From Ascarosepion bandense (taxonomy: Eukaryota > Mollusca > Cephalopoda > Sepiida > Sepiidae): a stretch of 64,000 nt of DNA. Every line of letters begins with the position of its first letter. The stretch's first letter is position 1. The DNA lies in the NCBI GenBank assembly GCA_037127315.1, contig JBBBDQ010000914.1, positions 832,501 to 896,500 of the forward strand, written 5' to 3'. The notes beneath the pieces were generated by a model that saw only the letters and a program-made list of their open reading frames with translations, ran no database searches and had not been told where the DNA came from. The position numbers and the translations under genes were made by a program. Below are positions 20,136 through 30,914 of this stretch, piece after piece.

Positions 20136-21344
20136 CTACAACTAAGTTTTATTCTACAAGTGATTAGCGTTCAGTGCACCAGAATGATTTGGACTTTATA
20201 TTTGTATGGTACAATGGATATAATAGCCTACACTTCAGGCGAATTTAAGGCGGCGCTCGTTTGATGCTGTTAGTAGTTCAATTCATGTCAATATTTCAAA
20301 GGATGACTTGCGTTACAGATGGTAAAAAGTCAAGTGTAGAAATGTGGTTGATGATTTTTATTGTAGATCGAGTGTGTTTCTAAATATGTTTACACTATTA
20401 TTCATTAATGAATCCCCTAGAGAGAAGAGCTGATATTTATTCACTTTTGCGTGAGGTCAAGGGATGAAAAAGGATTTTGACGAACACGTCTTTCTAATTA
20501 CTCAGAATTGGTTTGATTACTTCAGAAAATATTCTCAATTTACTCATAATTTTAGATTCTTTGTGCCCATAATTCTATTCATCATTGATGTTGACCTCTC
20601 TGCAGATACTACCAGTTTCTTGTAGGAAAAGAAACACATTTTCAAGTGTAGAAGTGTAAAAGCAATCAATAGAGTCGAGCCTCGGAGGAAACGGAGGTGA
20701 TAGGTAGGAATTAATTTTAACGTTGCTGCGGTCACTACTTCTAGTATAGTTTGCTTGCAAATATCAAGACAATTCCGAACTACGGCGAAGGTGAACAAAG
20801 TATTATAGAATTGAGTAAAAAAGAGATATATGCTATTGAGAAGTCTTGAAGAAGCATGACTTGTGAAACTAGAACAACCTACTCCGGTGATCATAGTACT
20901 CTGTTTAAAATTAGGTTCCTCTGAAAAGGTTCGGAGCATAAAACAGCGAAAACTTCGTGAATTTAGCAACAAAGATGAGGACAACTGTCCGAACAATGTA
21001 AATTGTGAAAATAATTAATATTTCATCTTAGAAATATAGACAAATGGAGAAAAGAAAAAACATTACGAAACAATGTTATTTTATTTTCAATGTACCAAAG
21101 AAGAGTATTCATAATTTTAAACACTTATATTAAAGTAACGTGATATATGTTAATGCCAATGATATTAACAGCCATAAGAACAAAATATTATCACTAAAAT
21201 TAAGAGATTTTGGCGTTATATTGTTTGATGTAGTTTTTCCTGGGATTATTCTCAGTTACTCTGATATAAGGTCAAAAGTAAGGTTTGTTTATTTTGTTTA
21301 ACGGCATACCTCATTCTTATGGGCAATTTAATGTCGGTTTTTTT

Positions 21345-21465
21345 TTTTTTAGTACTGGTATTTTGATTCAAAAATGTATTCATGGTAATTTTTAGTCCAA
21401 AAATGGGTATTTTAATTTATTTTTAATATGAAAATGCATTATTAGTATTTTTCAATATGTTTTTA
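21345..21465 (-). repeat. Satellite units, minus orientation
   Basis: Reading the minus strand gives about three degenerate units (TTACCATGAATACATTTTTG, AATAATGCATTTTC) of the ~32-bp satellite. It lies just beyond the 3' end of the minus-strand LINE at 21612, so it has the same orientation relative to the LINE as at 16.3 kb. Confidence 0.6.
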
Positions 21466-21611
21466 TGTTATGATCTCAGTTTGATAAAGGGTCGATCTTT
21501 GCTCATATTTAAGACCCAAAAAGGTGCTACTACTCCGGATCAGTTTGGGCCTGGGAGAAACAGCAATTAAGAGTTGGTTTCAAGCTGTTGAGACCTCCCG
21601 ATCAGAGATTT

Positions 21612-23331
21612 TTTGACGGTTTTTTTTATGGGCGTTTCACCCCGAGCAAGGCACGTCACTACCACTACTGCGCAGGGGGCTACATAGAGTGGAGAAAGGC
21701 TGATTAAATATAGGAAATGTCAGAGTGTGTGTGATAGGCGGGTAGGGATACCGAGAATGGTTAAATATAGGAAATATCAGAGGGTAGGTGATAGGCGGGT
21801 AAGGATACCGAGAATGAGGGGTGGGTAGATGAGAGTATTCTGAGAATAATTGGGAGTTAGAGTGATAGGAGGTATCTGTTGACCCTACATTTAAACACCT
21901 TGAGATTGTAGCTGTCGGGAAAGCAGATTTGTGGGAGGGAGTTCCACAGGCGGGAAGCGCGAGAAAAGAAGCTGTTGGAGTAGAATTTACGGTTACATCT
22001 TATCTGTTTAACTGTAAAAGGGTGGGACCTAGTTGCTAATCTAGTATCTCGTGTAAATTCCTGCTTAGGCGGCACCAGTGCTCTAAATTCATCGGAGCAG
22101 AAGCCATGAAAGTACTTGTAGAAGAGGCACAGGGAAGCCACATCACGCCGGTGAGAGAGTGGTTACAGCCGGTCTGGCAAGTCAGTATCAACCACGTTAC
22201 AGATCCTTCTTTGTATTTTGTCAAGAAGCCCAAGGAGAGCTGCAGGGGCACCCGACCAGATATGGCAGCAATATTCAATACACGGGCGGATGGTAGATTT
22301 GTATATGTGCAGAATAGATTCAGGTGGGAAAAACTTTCGGGCCCTGCACAGAAAACCGACTTTCATAGCGGCAGATTTGGCAATGGATTCGATGTAGTCA
22401 TTCCATTTGAGGTCCACCGAAACTGTAAGTCTAAGGAGGCGTAGTATTTTACTCTCTGGGAGGCTAGCCTGTCCCATGCTAATGGGAGGTAGATGCGATT
22501 GTCTATGGTGGTTAGTTGATAACAGCTTCGTTTTAGAAGCATTGTAATTGACTAGCCATTTCCTACCCCAGGCCACTACGGATTGGAGGTCGTTTTCAAG
22601 CACGGCATCGAGGTTCGCTTTGTCGCCCACACCTGGTTTTTGATCGATGCGAGAGTAGATTGTTGTGTCATCGGCATACATGCCTGCTTAGGATCTAATG
22701 GCGTCGAGGAGATCATTAATGTACATCAGAAAGAGTGTGGGACCTAGGATAAAACCTTGAGGGACGCCCGCGTTCGTATGGTAGTTTTGGGAGGCATGCC
22801 CATTTAATACTACCTTCAATGTGCGGTTAGAGAGGAATGACTGAATGAGGTCAAACAGATGTCCAGTTATCCCGTAACTCTGCAGTTTGCACAAGAGGCC
22901 AGCGTACCAGACCCTGTCGAACGCTTTGGAGATATCCAAGGCAACGGTTCGGGCTTCGCCATTCTTGTCAAGTGCCCGGTATATGTACTGGGTAATGGTC
23001 GTTAGCATATCAGCAGTAGACCTGGTGAAGCGAAACCAGTACTGTTTGTCAGAGAGAAGCCTGTGGGCCGTGAGATGCTGAATCACCTCGGCGTTGATAA
23101 TGGCTTCGAAAAGTTTGCCAAAGATCGGAAGGAGGCTAATAGGACGGTAATTGGCGGGATCTGAGGGTTCGCCAGAATTCTTAAATATAGGAACTCCACA
23201 GGAGGACTTCCAACAGGCCGGAAACCAGGAATCAGGTAGGCAGAAGTTATAGAGTTTAGAGAGGGCAGAGGAAAGTTATGTGGCACATTTCTTCAGTACT
23301 ATGACTGGGATTCCGTCACCACCGCTCGTTT
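21612..23331 (-). mobile_element. 5'-truncated LINE copy with intact YADD
   Basis: This is a minus-strand copy of the same LINE family as 4.2 kb, with the 3' UTR at 21630-21856 and a T-run on the plus strand at about 21609-21628 marking the A-tail. The 5' truncation falls inside SGGDGIP at 23331, next to an A-run (23332-23342). Within the 3' UTR a ~50-bp segment is tandemly duplicated (ATATAGGAAATRTCAGAG at about 21706-21730 and 21764-21783). Confidence 0.88.
21857..23331 (-). pseudogene. LINE ORF2 reverse transcriptase with in-frame stops
   Basis: The minus-strand frame is continuous from about 23330 to 21857 but interrupted by three in-frame stops, near 23276, 22688 and 22163. Motifs in order: WFPACWKSS, NYRPISLLPIFGKLFE, TRSTADMLTTITQYIY, VALDISKAFDRVWYAGLL, NAGVPQGFILGPTLFLMYIN, MYADDTTIYSR (motif C intact), KILRLLRLTVSVDLKWNDY, RPCIEYCCHIWSG and the shared C-terminus. 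It is the only RT copy of this family in the window that keeps YADD. The stops are single-codon changes (for example the codon before AGMYADD). Confidence 0.88.
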
Positions 23332-23589
23332 AAAAAAAAAAACAAATAAGGAAATATATTATAAATATTGCTGTTAGGAATTGTGTCTGTGTGTAAAAGT
23401 TTAATCCTCAATCCTTCAAAATAAATATATTATCCAGAAAAATAGGCTGGTAGTAAAGCCACCTTGGTTCTTGCTATATATAGGGTGAAATGGGTAAATG
23501 GTCTTCATTTTATATTTTAAATTATGAACATGCGCTTTGTAACTTTTATTTTTTTTATTTTGAATACTACACAGTATAGTAGGGTCAAT

Positions 23590-23875
23590 TCAGCATCGTC
23601 TTTGAGAAAAAAAGCACCAGCAGACTGATCGATCTGACAGAAAACAACTAACCAAAATTATTCTTTAGTCCTTAAACCCAACGCTTTGGCCTACATAAAG
23701 TAAAGTAACGGTGGCTGCTGGAAAACCCAACGTTTGGCAAAGAATTATGGTAGAATTCCTCAACTTAAACAAAGAGAATATTCAAAAGAGATGCAGAAGT
23801 TTCCGAAGTCGTCTGGAGGTCGTGGTTGAAGCCAATGTAGGTTTTATTGGAGAAATTTACTCTTTAGTATAGCAA
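23590..23875 (+). pseudogene. Mariner-like transposase fragment
   Basis: VAAGKPNVWQ (about 23710) matches VAAGRPHIWQQ of the 14.4-kb relic but stops before the catalytic block. RSFRSRLEVVVEANVGFIGE (about 23790-23860) is the C-terminal C.RFRSR.EAV.EA.GG.IE box of this mariner group. The middle, including PPNSPDLNPLD, is missing. Confidence 0.6.
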
Positions 23876-23937
23876 GATATTTTTGTGTAATTCAGACGAC
23901 AATTTATTCATCAAATCATGAACTGCATACGTGATTG

Positions 23938-23969
23938 AAAAGAGGAAAGAGAGAGAGAGAGAGAGAGAG
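23938..23969. repeat. (GA)n microsatellite
   Basis: GAGAGA run followed by CAGAGGCAACC. Confidence 0.9.
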
Positions 23970-24447
23970 CAGAGGCAACCAAGTGGAGGTACATCCATAC
24001 AACGTATTATGAACTGTAACATAGTAATTCTAGGTTTGAATCTTCTATTAATTAATCTTCTATCACTTTTTGTATTGTTTCACGAAAGATATACTGTCAT
24101 AATTTATCAGTAGACCAACTGCGTATCTTTTGATGTGTGGGTGATACAAGAGGGGATCGGAACACGACATAGTACAGAAGAGTTTCAATCTAATCAAGTT
24201 TCGCTATTTCGCTTTCCTGTCCATAGGAATGGCTACTCTAATTACAAAAAAAACATATGTAACAACGGTGAAGCACATAATATGCCTCTAACGAAGGGAT
24301 TACTAACTCTACAATAACTCTATGATCTCTACAGAAATCGTTTAATCAGTTAATCAAATGATATGTTCACAATCTTACTGTTGATTTTATCACAACAATC
24401 TCTGTCGATAAATTCTTCCTTTTTGATTCATTACTATTTCCTCCGAA

Positions 24448-24567
24448 GTCTTGTGGCTTATGGCGACTTAAACAGCGGTTCTCATACAATCCCCGAAGTT
24501 AAGCCACACCGTGCTTAGTCAATATTTAGACGGGTGACTGCTTGGGAATACCAAGTTAGATGTGTGG
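24448..24567 (+). ncRNA. 5S rRNA-derived sequence (pseudogene or SINE head)
   Basis: From GTCTTGTGGC to about 24567 the sequence tracks animal 5S rRNA: CGGTTCTCATACAATCCCC, the box A region GAAGTTAAGCCACACCG, then TTAGTCAATATTTAGACGGG, and the very conserved box C stretch GGTGACTGCTTGGGAATACC followed by AAGTTAGATGTG. All three internal Pol III promoter blocks are visible. Changes in the 5' arm (TTATGGCGACTTAAA) break the terminal pairing, and no T-run terminator follows at the right place. A pseudogene or 5S-derived SINE is therefore more likely than a working gene. The following tRNA-like segment supports the SINE reading. Confidence 0.8.
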
Positions 24568-24640
24568 GTGGTGTAATGGACAATAGCTTGGAATTGTTAA
24601 TCTGAGAGATAGATTTTCTATATTCAATTATGCGTAAATA
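24568..24640 (+). repeat. tRNA-like segment fused to the 5S-like head
   Basis: GTGGTGTAATGGACAATAGC directly follows the 5S-like part. It is nearly the same as GTGGTGTAATGGTTAACAGG at 57.41 kb, the A-box region of the tandem tRNA-like units. The B box is not clear here. Confidence 0.45.
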
Positions 24641-24649
24641 CTATTGGTA

Positions 24650-25696
24650 AAAGTATGGCTCAGTCACTTCTCCCCAAATCTATGGGTTAATTGGTAAGAT
24701 TTGTATCACTAAAACCGTTATTATGTTAAAGATGCGTACAAACTAGCTTTCTGCATTAAATATCTTATAGATGTCGATATGCCGATAAAACTAAAAACAA
24801 CTAAGCAATGTATTGCTACATTCTTCCATTTAGCGTCTTTTGATTAAAGGCTATAGTAAATTGCACATAAATAATAGAAATATCAATTGTAGGTGGCTTA
24901 TAGTATTGCTCTTTTCAATTTGAAAGATGGAAAACTGAATGAAAGCAAAAGTGGGGATAAAAACCAACAAACAGTTGTAAGAATATGTGAGCATTAACTT
25001 TGTAATGTTGAAATTGTTTCTATTCACATCACTTTTCGGAACGATACCCATATAAATGACAGAGAATAAAACAAAGTTTCTAACGTTTTCTTTGGTAAGA
25101 AGCGAGAAAATCTGAACGAATGCCCTAAAAATTTTACCACGTCATTTTCTTTTCTTTTTCCTTTTTTTTTTTAGATTCTTTCATTTCGTACGCCTCCACT
25201 TGACATGTCTGACAAATGCAATCCCATAACCTGTTTAGAATTGTATTTATCCTTTAACGAATGAAGGCTTTTCGCCTTACTTGCAAACGTTTTATTGGCG
25301 TCTTCTTATTTTATTATGGCTTTTATGTATTTTCCCTTCCAGCTGCCTTTCAAGGTGTGTTGAAAGGCCAATTGACGCAGCTCTATCTTTTACACAATAC
25401 AATTTGCGTATCGGTAAAACTGATAAAGTCTCCTGGGTTCAGAGTGTTGCCTTTATAGATCAGACGAATGATTAACCACCTAGAGAAATAGTCGTTCCGC
25501 GTGAGTTATAAACAACGGTGGTTGAACACGCGACAAACAACGTCAGCTCTTAAAAAATAGCAATTAATAACAGGGTTGGAGGATTTCATTTTTTTCTTTG
25601 TATCTACATTTCTAATCAATAAGTACTGCAAATATCTAGAAAGTTTCATGAAATTTACTATTATATTCTTTCCTAGAAATTATGCACATTTAAAGT

Positions 25697-25700
<4 letters not shown>
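24650..25700. other. Unassigned AT-rich spacer
   Basis: No element recognised. The open frames of 64-66 codons at 24851-25475 have no supportable motif. Confidence 0.5.

Positions 25701-25733
<33 letters not shown>
25701..25733. repeat. (AT)n microsatellite
   Basis: Simple AT run. Confidence 0.95.
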
Positions 25734-25736
<3 letters not shown>

Positions 25737-25849
25737 CGTATATCAAAAGATCATTTACAAATATTTAGGGCGTGTTTCTGATAAAAGCAATGTAAAATGT
25801 TTATATAAACGTACCTAAAAATGGCCATTGTTGCGCCAAAACATAGAGA

Positions 25850-26066
25850 TTCATAACAACTGTTCAATCTGGCTGCTGGTTGATTCTGCACACACACACA
25901 CCTGTCGGATCATTGATTGGTAGATACTTTCAAAGATGCTCACACGGGGTCAAATGGTTTCGCAGATCTCTATGACACGTCGATAAAGCTTCTCCCTATT
26001 ACTAATGCCTGCTGGATAAACCTGTTGCTTTACGTGGCCTGACAGATAAAAACCAGTCAGTCATGT

Positions 26067-26068
<2 letters not shown>
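25850..26068 (-). pseudogene. Transposase C-terminal fragment (Tc1/mariner-type)
   Basis: On the minus strand GFYLSGHVKQQVYPAGISNR, then KLYRRVIEICETI, a stop, then YQSMIRQVCVC. This resembles the end of Tc1/mariner-type transposases (DFFLWG.VK..VY......LR.RI..A...I....L...); the DFFLWG box is degraded to GFYLSG. Only the last about 60 residues are left, next to the (TA)n tract at 26070. Family placement is tentative. Confidence 0.5.

Positions 26069-26069
<1 letters not shown>

Positions 26070-26116
<47 letters not shown>
26070..26116. repeat. (TA)n microsatellite at LINE 5' border
   Basis: TA run that ends exactly where LINE ORF2 similarity begins. Confidence 0.95.
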
Positions 26117-26119
<3 letters not shown>

Positions 26120-27125
26120 ACCTCCCAGATGAGATCAAGTGCCAAGTAGGCATCTACCCAGATGACACCACAATTTACTCCCGACCTTAAACGGGATCTA
26201 CACTCTGTGATAAATTGGGGCATGAATTGGCTTGTCAATTTCAATGCGTCTAAGACCAAGCTGTTTTCTGTCAATTATCACAGGAAACCTCTCCTGCCTC
26301 CCATAAGCATGGACCAAGCGATCATCCCGGAGAGCAATACACTACGCCTCCTCGGACTTACCCTCTATTCTGATCTCAAATGGAACCACTACATCGGGTC
26401 CATAGCTAAATCCACTGCTAAGAAGTTTGGGTCACTGTGTCGGGTTAGGATGTTTTTTCCCGCCTGAATCCATCGTGTTTATATACAAATCAACCATTCA
26501 TCCGTGCATCGAATATTGCTGCCATATATGGTCAGGCGCACCTGCCGTTCATCTCAGTGTTCTCGACAGGCTCCTAAGGAGAATCACTAATGTGATAGGT
26601 ACCGACTTGGCGTCTTGACTACAACCACTTCCCCACCGACGAGATGTGGCCTCTCTTTGTTTGTTCTATAAATACTGTCATGGCTTCTGCTTGAACGAAA
26701 TTAAGTCACTGGTGCCTCCTCAACAGGTGTTTACTCGTGCAACCAGATTGGCAACTGGGCCCCACCCATTCACAGTTAGATTAACCAAATGCAGACGACA
26801 ATTCTACTCCTCCAGCTTCTTCTCTCGCACTTCCCGCCTGTAGAACTCGTTCCCATATTCTTGCTTTCCTGACGGCTACAACCTCCAGGAATTTAAATGC
26901 AATGTCAATACTAAACTATTAACCACTTGACTATAGTTCTTTCTCCACCCCGTATACCCATTCCTTTCTCTCCGCCTTTGAAACTGTCATCACACCTGTA
27001 TTCCCATCCTTCTATTGCTCCTTTCTAACTGGTTCGTTTTCCTCTTCACTCTCTTCTAATTAATCTTTTTACCCTTATGTAGCCCTCTGCACATCAGTGG
27101 CATTACCGCCTTGCTCGGGGTGATA
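26117..27125 (+). mobile_element. 5'-truncated LINE copy, YPDD at active site
   Basis: The plus strand starts NLPDEIKCQVGIYPDDTTIY, where motif C YADD has become YPDD, then loses about 60 bp (YSR jumps to the KDLHSV region). It continues with INWGMNWLVNFNASKTKLFS, SNTLRLLGLTLYSDLKWNHY, IHPCIEYCCHIWSGAP and FCLNEIKSLVPPQQVF to the ORF2 end near 26930. The 3' UTR runs to GCTCGGGGTGATACG at about 27125. A frameshift near 26460 and stops make it dead. TA-rich microsatellites border both ends. Confidence 0.88.
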
Positions 27126-27127
27126 CG

Positions 27128-27130
<3 letters not shown>

Positions 27131-27200
<70 letters not shown>
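27131..27200. repeat. (AT)n(TG)n microsatellite at LINE 3' tail
   Basis: AT run to 27159 then TG run to 27200, lying exactly between the LINE 3' end and the tRNA-like SINE head. Confidence 0.95.
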
Positions 27201-27202
<2 letters not shown>

Positions 27203-27420
27203 GCTGCGTAGCCGAGTGGTTAGAACGTTCGCTTTCTGACCATGGAAGCAGAGTTCGGATCTCACCATAGTCGATTTTTGGGAAGGCGACTTCTTGCGGT
27301 TATTGATCTGCAGGAGATGATCCCTGTGTTCGACACCTTTGGAAAGTGCCTGAACACCATACCATGGATGACCCAAACTTTGTGAGTGAAATTGTGTAGA
27401 CGACATTCTTTGAAAGACGT
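27201..27420 (+). repeat. tRNA-derived SINE
   Basis: The head GCTGCGTAGCCGAGTGGTTA has a good A box (TAGCCGAGTGGT), and GAGTTCGGATCTC about 35 bp on is a B box with two changes. A conserved-looking body follows (GAAGGCGACTTCTTGCGG, CCATACCATGGATGACCC) to about 27420. Octopus genomes are known to carry tRNA-derived SINEs; whether this belongs to one of those families needs alignment. Confidence 0.7.
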
Positions 27421-27749
27421 ACGCATCTTTTATTTCTTGACAACAAATATTATACTTAAATTTTTTACCACTATTGACATTGCACTTTCCTAGATTAAAT
27501 TTTATTAGAAGTCACGTAAATGATAGTTTGAATCCTGAGAACTAGAAGCAGTCTAACTTTAACAAAAAATAATGTTGCATGAAGATGACTAAAACAATTG
27601 ATATCATTTATGTGTAAAGAAAAATTGATCAAATTATTGCAAAACATAGCTGTTGTTTTCTCTGTTGACATTTTAAATCTTGACAATGACTTAAAACAAT
27701 AAACAAATCTTGTGCACATAAAAACCTAACTGAAAATGTTTGGTGAACT

Positions 27750-28580
27750 AGTTCTGCCACGATTCGTATTGACGACCACAATAATAACAATAAAAGATGA
27801 AGCAATACTGATAGCAGACACGGAAAAGAAACTACAGAAACTCCTACTGATGGATGCGAGAAAAAAATAACTAAACGTAAACTACACAAAAACTGCATGC
27901 ACGGTCATCAACAAAAGAATGAACCCAAAATGCTAATTACAGGTTCAAATAACAAAAATCAAGCAGGTACAGAAATTAAAATACTTGGGAAAACACGGGA
28001 GACGGGAAGTGTGACATTGAAATCCGAAGATATATTAGCATGGCAAAGGACGCATTCCAAAATGTGAGTGGAATATTGAGAGACAAGAAAATTCTGTTTG
28101 AAACAAAGAAAAGAGTATTGTTATGTCTGTCCTCCTATATGACAGCGAACGCGGGACAATTTCCTCAAAGATGAAGAAAAAACCCGAAGCAACAGAAATG
28201 TGGTTCTACAGAAGGATACTGTGGGTACAATGGACCGAAAATGTGAGCAGCACCCAGGTTTTGGGGAGAACGGGAACGAAAAGGAAACTTACAATTTACA
28301 TCAGGAAGTTTCTGGGAGAAGAAATTAAGAAGTAAAGCTTGAAGAACCTGATACTCACATGGTGGATAGCGGGGAAGAGAGACAAAGGAAAAGAGCACGT
28401 GTGATCCATGAAGGGCTTAAACAAATGGATGGCAGATTAGGATTTGGTAGAAATAACAGGGCAATATATATTGAGATTAACAAGAGACAGGAAGGCGTGG
28501 AGGGTAATGAACACTTACGTTCTGAACGTACGCGGCACATAAAAGAATACGATCCATTACACCACTCTTACGGTAGCTGC
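27750..28580 (+). mobile_element. RTE-BovB LINE, 3' third
   Basis: This is the longest RTE stretch in the window. Plus-strand pieces: IKDEAILIADTEKKLQKLL (motif C, FADD reads IKDE), IKQVQKLKYLGK-like wording, MAKDAFQNVSGILRDKKILF, SVLLYDSERGTIS, ATEMWFYRRILWVQWTENVS, GTKRKLTIYIRKF, LEEPDTHMVDSGEERQRKR-like wording, and an ending similar to AYVLKGHGT. It is broken by several frameshifts. An intact element encodes an AP endonuclease and RT in one protein; only the RT palm edge through the C-terminus is left. Confidence 0.85.
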
Positions 28581-28599
28581 TGCTTCCATAAATCTTTTG

Positions 28600-30326
28600 T
28601 ACACTGATTGAAGATGAATCATGGTTACTTTATCCTTTTTTTCTTTTTTTCACTTCGTCCAAATAATATGTTTGATATTAATTATAACTTAAATGAAGTA
28701 AGGGAACATCTGAATATGCCTAATTTATATTCAGTTTCTTTTCTGTTGATTTTATTCGTTCAAATGTATTTATTAAACGCTGTTAAAAAGCAGACAACCG
28801 TTTTCCGTTTTTAGTTCACAGCTTTTAAGTTGTAGCCTATTGATTATAAGTTCAATGTGGTCAGCTCATAGCAGTTTAGCATTATAGTCTAATGTCCATA
28901 CGTGAACATCTATTAATGGCAGGACACTGAAGCTAATGAAATAATGTGCCAGAAAAAAACACAGACAAAAGCTTCAATAAAGTATTGACGTGCTGATGAA
29001 TACGCGACAAGGCACGGTTTCGTTTTCATCCTCAATACAAAGAACAGAAAATATTTATAAATGCAAGAAGAAGAAATGTCAGAATTATTCATGAAAGTTC
29101 TTCTGAAAAGAAGAGATATTCTTTACTGAGGAGATATTAAGACGAATGTCTGAAAATTACAATGGATACAAGTGAAAAGCAATTGATTGTTTTCCTATTA
29201 AGGAAGATGGTAATTGCAAGTCTCACCATGGCTATTAATTGCTAAATTTATGCATCATTTTTAAAAAATTATTATCGCATCATATTTAATATGATAATAA
29301 CGTTTCGACATTTTTATCTTCTGGTCTTCTTTATTTTTTTAGTATTACTAATGATTTAAATATATATTCGACGCCCAAACGAAGATTGTTTCTTATTCCG
29401 TTTTATCATGCTAAAGGATATCTCGTAACTGTTAACATCATTCTGATGCCGCCCTTTTGTTTTTCGTTGAGCTAAAAAAATTCAATTTCACTGCCTGACC
29501 TTATTTCAGTAACTATTACGGTGCCCTATTCTTAAGTGGAATAGACTTTTCCTCCTCCATTTAGACTAACCTGAATTAATTCAGGGGATACAGCTGTGAC
29601 GCAGTCTAGTGACAGTCAAGACGCAAAGTAACTATACCGTTCGGACTTACCCTTCTGTTTTGCTGATTACTAACACTTATTATTGTATATATTATTCTGT
29701 TAATCTAATACACTGTGTGAACTTACCTTCTTGTTTTCCTGTCTTACATCCGGGCCCAAACAGGCCACGACAAAAAAACAACAACATGGCGACGAAGCTT
29801 TCGCCACCACAGCAACGATGAATTATAGTCTCATCATATGTTACAGTTTAATAAAAACAGAGGTTTTTAATCTTATGTAAGCACAGTTACAGTTTGTTAT
29901 TCTTCGAACACCATTAATCACAGTCGACTAGTAGGTATGTAGTTTCCGGGCGTTTGTCGTATCTATAGTGTGGGTTTTTATATATCTACCTATCATCGGT
30001 TTTTTCCACACGCGCATATCATGACACAGCAGGGTAGATTATGTGCTCAGCTGTTTGTGTTAACCTCTGCATTTGGTACCTCAGAGGAAATCTCCCAGGC
30101 CAACTAAAAGATGCACCAGGTTTCTCTTACCTCACATTGAGTGCAAATCATATTCTGACATCATCTGTTGTTTAGTCACATCAGGAAGAGATAATATGAT
30201 AAAGCAATCAAAAGATTGTGAGCAAGAATGCATTAAGCCAAATAGAATTATGCGTACAAGTACAGAATCTATTTTTAAAATATTGAAAGTAGACATGTTC
30301 GGTTTGGAATGGCCAAAACACTATTC
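28600..30326. other. Unassigned AT-rich spacer
   Basis: No element recognised. Short open frames (68-86 codons at 28608, 29609 and 30073) lack motifs. Confidence 0.5.
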
Positions 30327-30690
30327 TAAATAGTTAAATTGTCTTAAAAGTATTGTAAATTATTCAGTGGTCGTAAAATTATTGCAAATAAATAAATGGT
30401 CCTAAAAGTAATGTAAATAGTTAAACGGTATTAAACGTATTGCGAATATTTAATGTTCGTAAATATGCTGTAAACAGTTAAATGGTCTTAAAAATATTTT
30501 AAATAGTTAAATGAGCATAAACATATTGCAAATACCTACATGCTAGTAAAAGTATTGTAGATAGTGAAATGATTGTAAAGAGTAATTTAAATTGTTAAAT
30601 ATTCGTAAATGTATTTTAAACGGTCGTAAAAGTATTGTAAGTCGTTAAAATAATCGCAAAGTATTGTAAATCTGTGAAAAGTTTTTAAAG
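30327..30690. repeat. 29-bp minisatellite, about 12 units
   Basis: A diverged tandem array with a very regular 29-bp period: units begin at 30369, 30398, 30427, 30455, 30484, 30513, 30542 and 30571. The consensus is roughly GGTCGTAAAAGTATTGTAAA plus TAGTTAAAT. Unit copies differ from each other at several positions, so the array is old. Confidence 0.9.
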
Positions 30691-30914
30691 ATACAGAAAA
30701 TAATTAAGTTGCTTGTTTGGGATTTTCAATGTCTCCTGTTTGAGACTTAAATATTGATGTTGAATGGGTACAATTAAAACTATAAATATTTTTAGTGTAT
30801 ATACCACTGTACAATATTAGCTAGGTGGAAAGTAAATTGAGCTCGCTGTATTAAAATTCTGGTCTATTCTGTTTCATTCATTATACGGTAATTTTATCTT
30901 TAGAAAAGACATTA

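Larger units (their letters stand above)
17050..21340. other. Long unassigned stretch, no recognised gene
   Basis: This is the longest stretch without an assignable element. It holds a pyrimidine-rich run at about 17664-17732, a diverged direct repeat at 18925-19035 and 20028-20135, and a short direct repeat (19559-19585 and 19595-19622, ATTTCATTTGAATCAAAT). A minus-strand patch of about 45 clean codons lies at about 19930-19790 (LTPAGCEDIMQVLAIAHPRQ). Open frames of 76 codons (18025-18255, plus) and 150 codons (20996-20544, minus) show no motif, signal peptide or splice context I can defend. Confidence 0.5.

Noticed and set aside
20544..20996. 150-codon minus-strand open frame
   Set aside because: No recognisable domain, no splice or promoter context, and an overlapping second frame of similar quality; not enough to call a gene.
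24448..24567. Functional 5S rRNA gene
   Set aside because: The terminal stem is broken and several otherwise conserved positions are changed; a pseudogene or SINE head fits better.
28980..29030. CTGATGA within GTGCTGATGAATACGCG
   Set aside because: No GAAA block and no stem I partner downstream.
30327..30690. Regularly spaced repeats resembling a CRISPR array
   Set aside because: The 29-bp units are contiguous with no unique spacers, and the genome is clearly eukaryotic.
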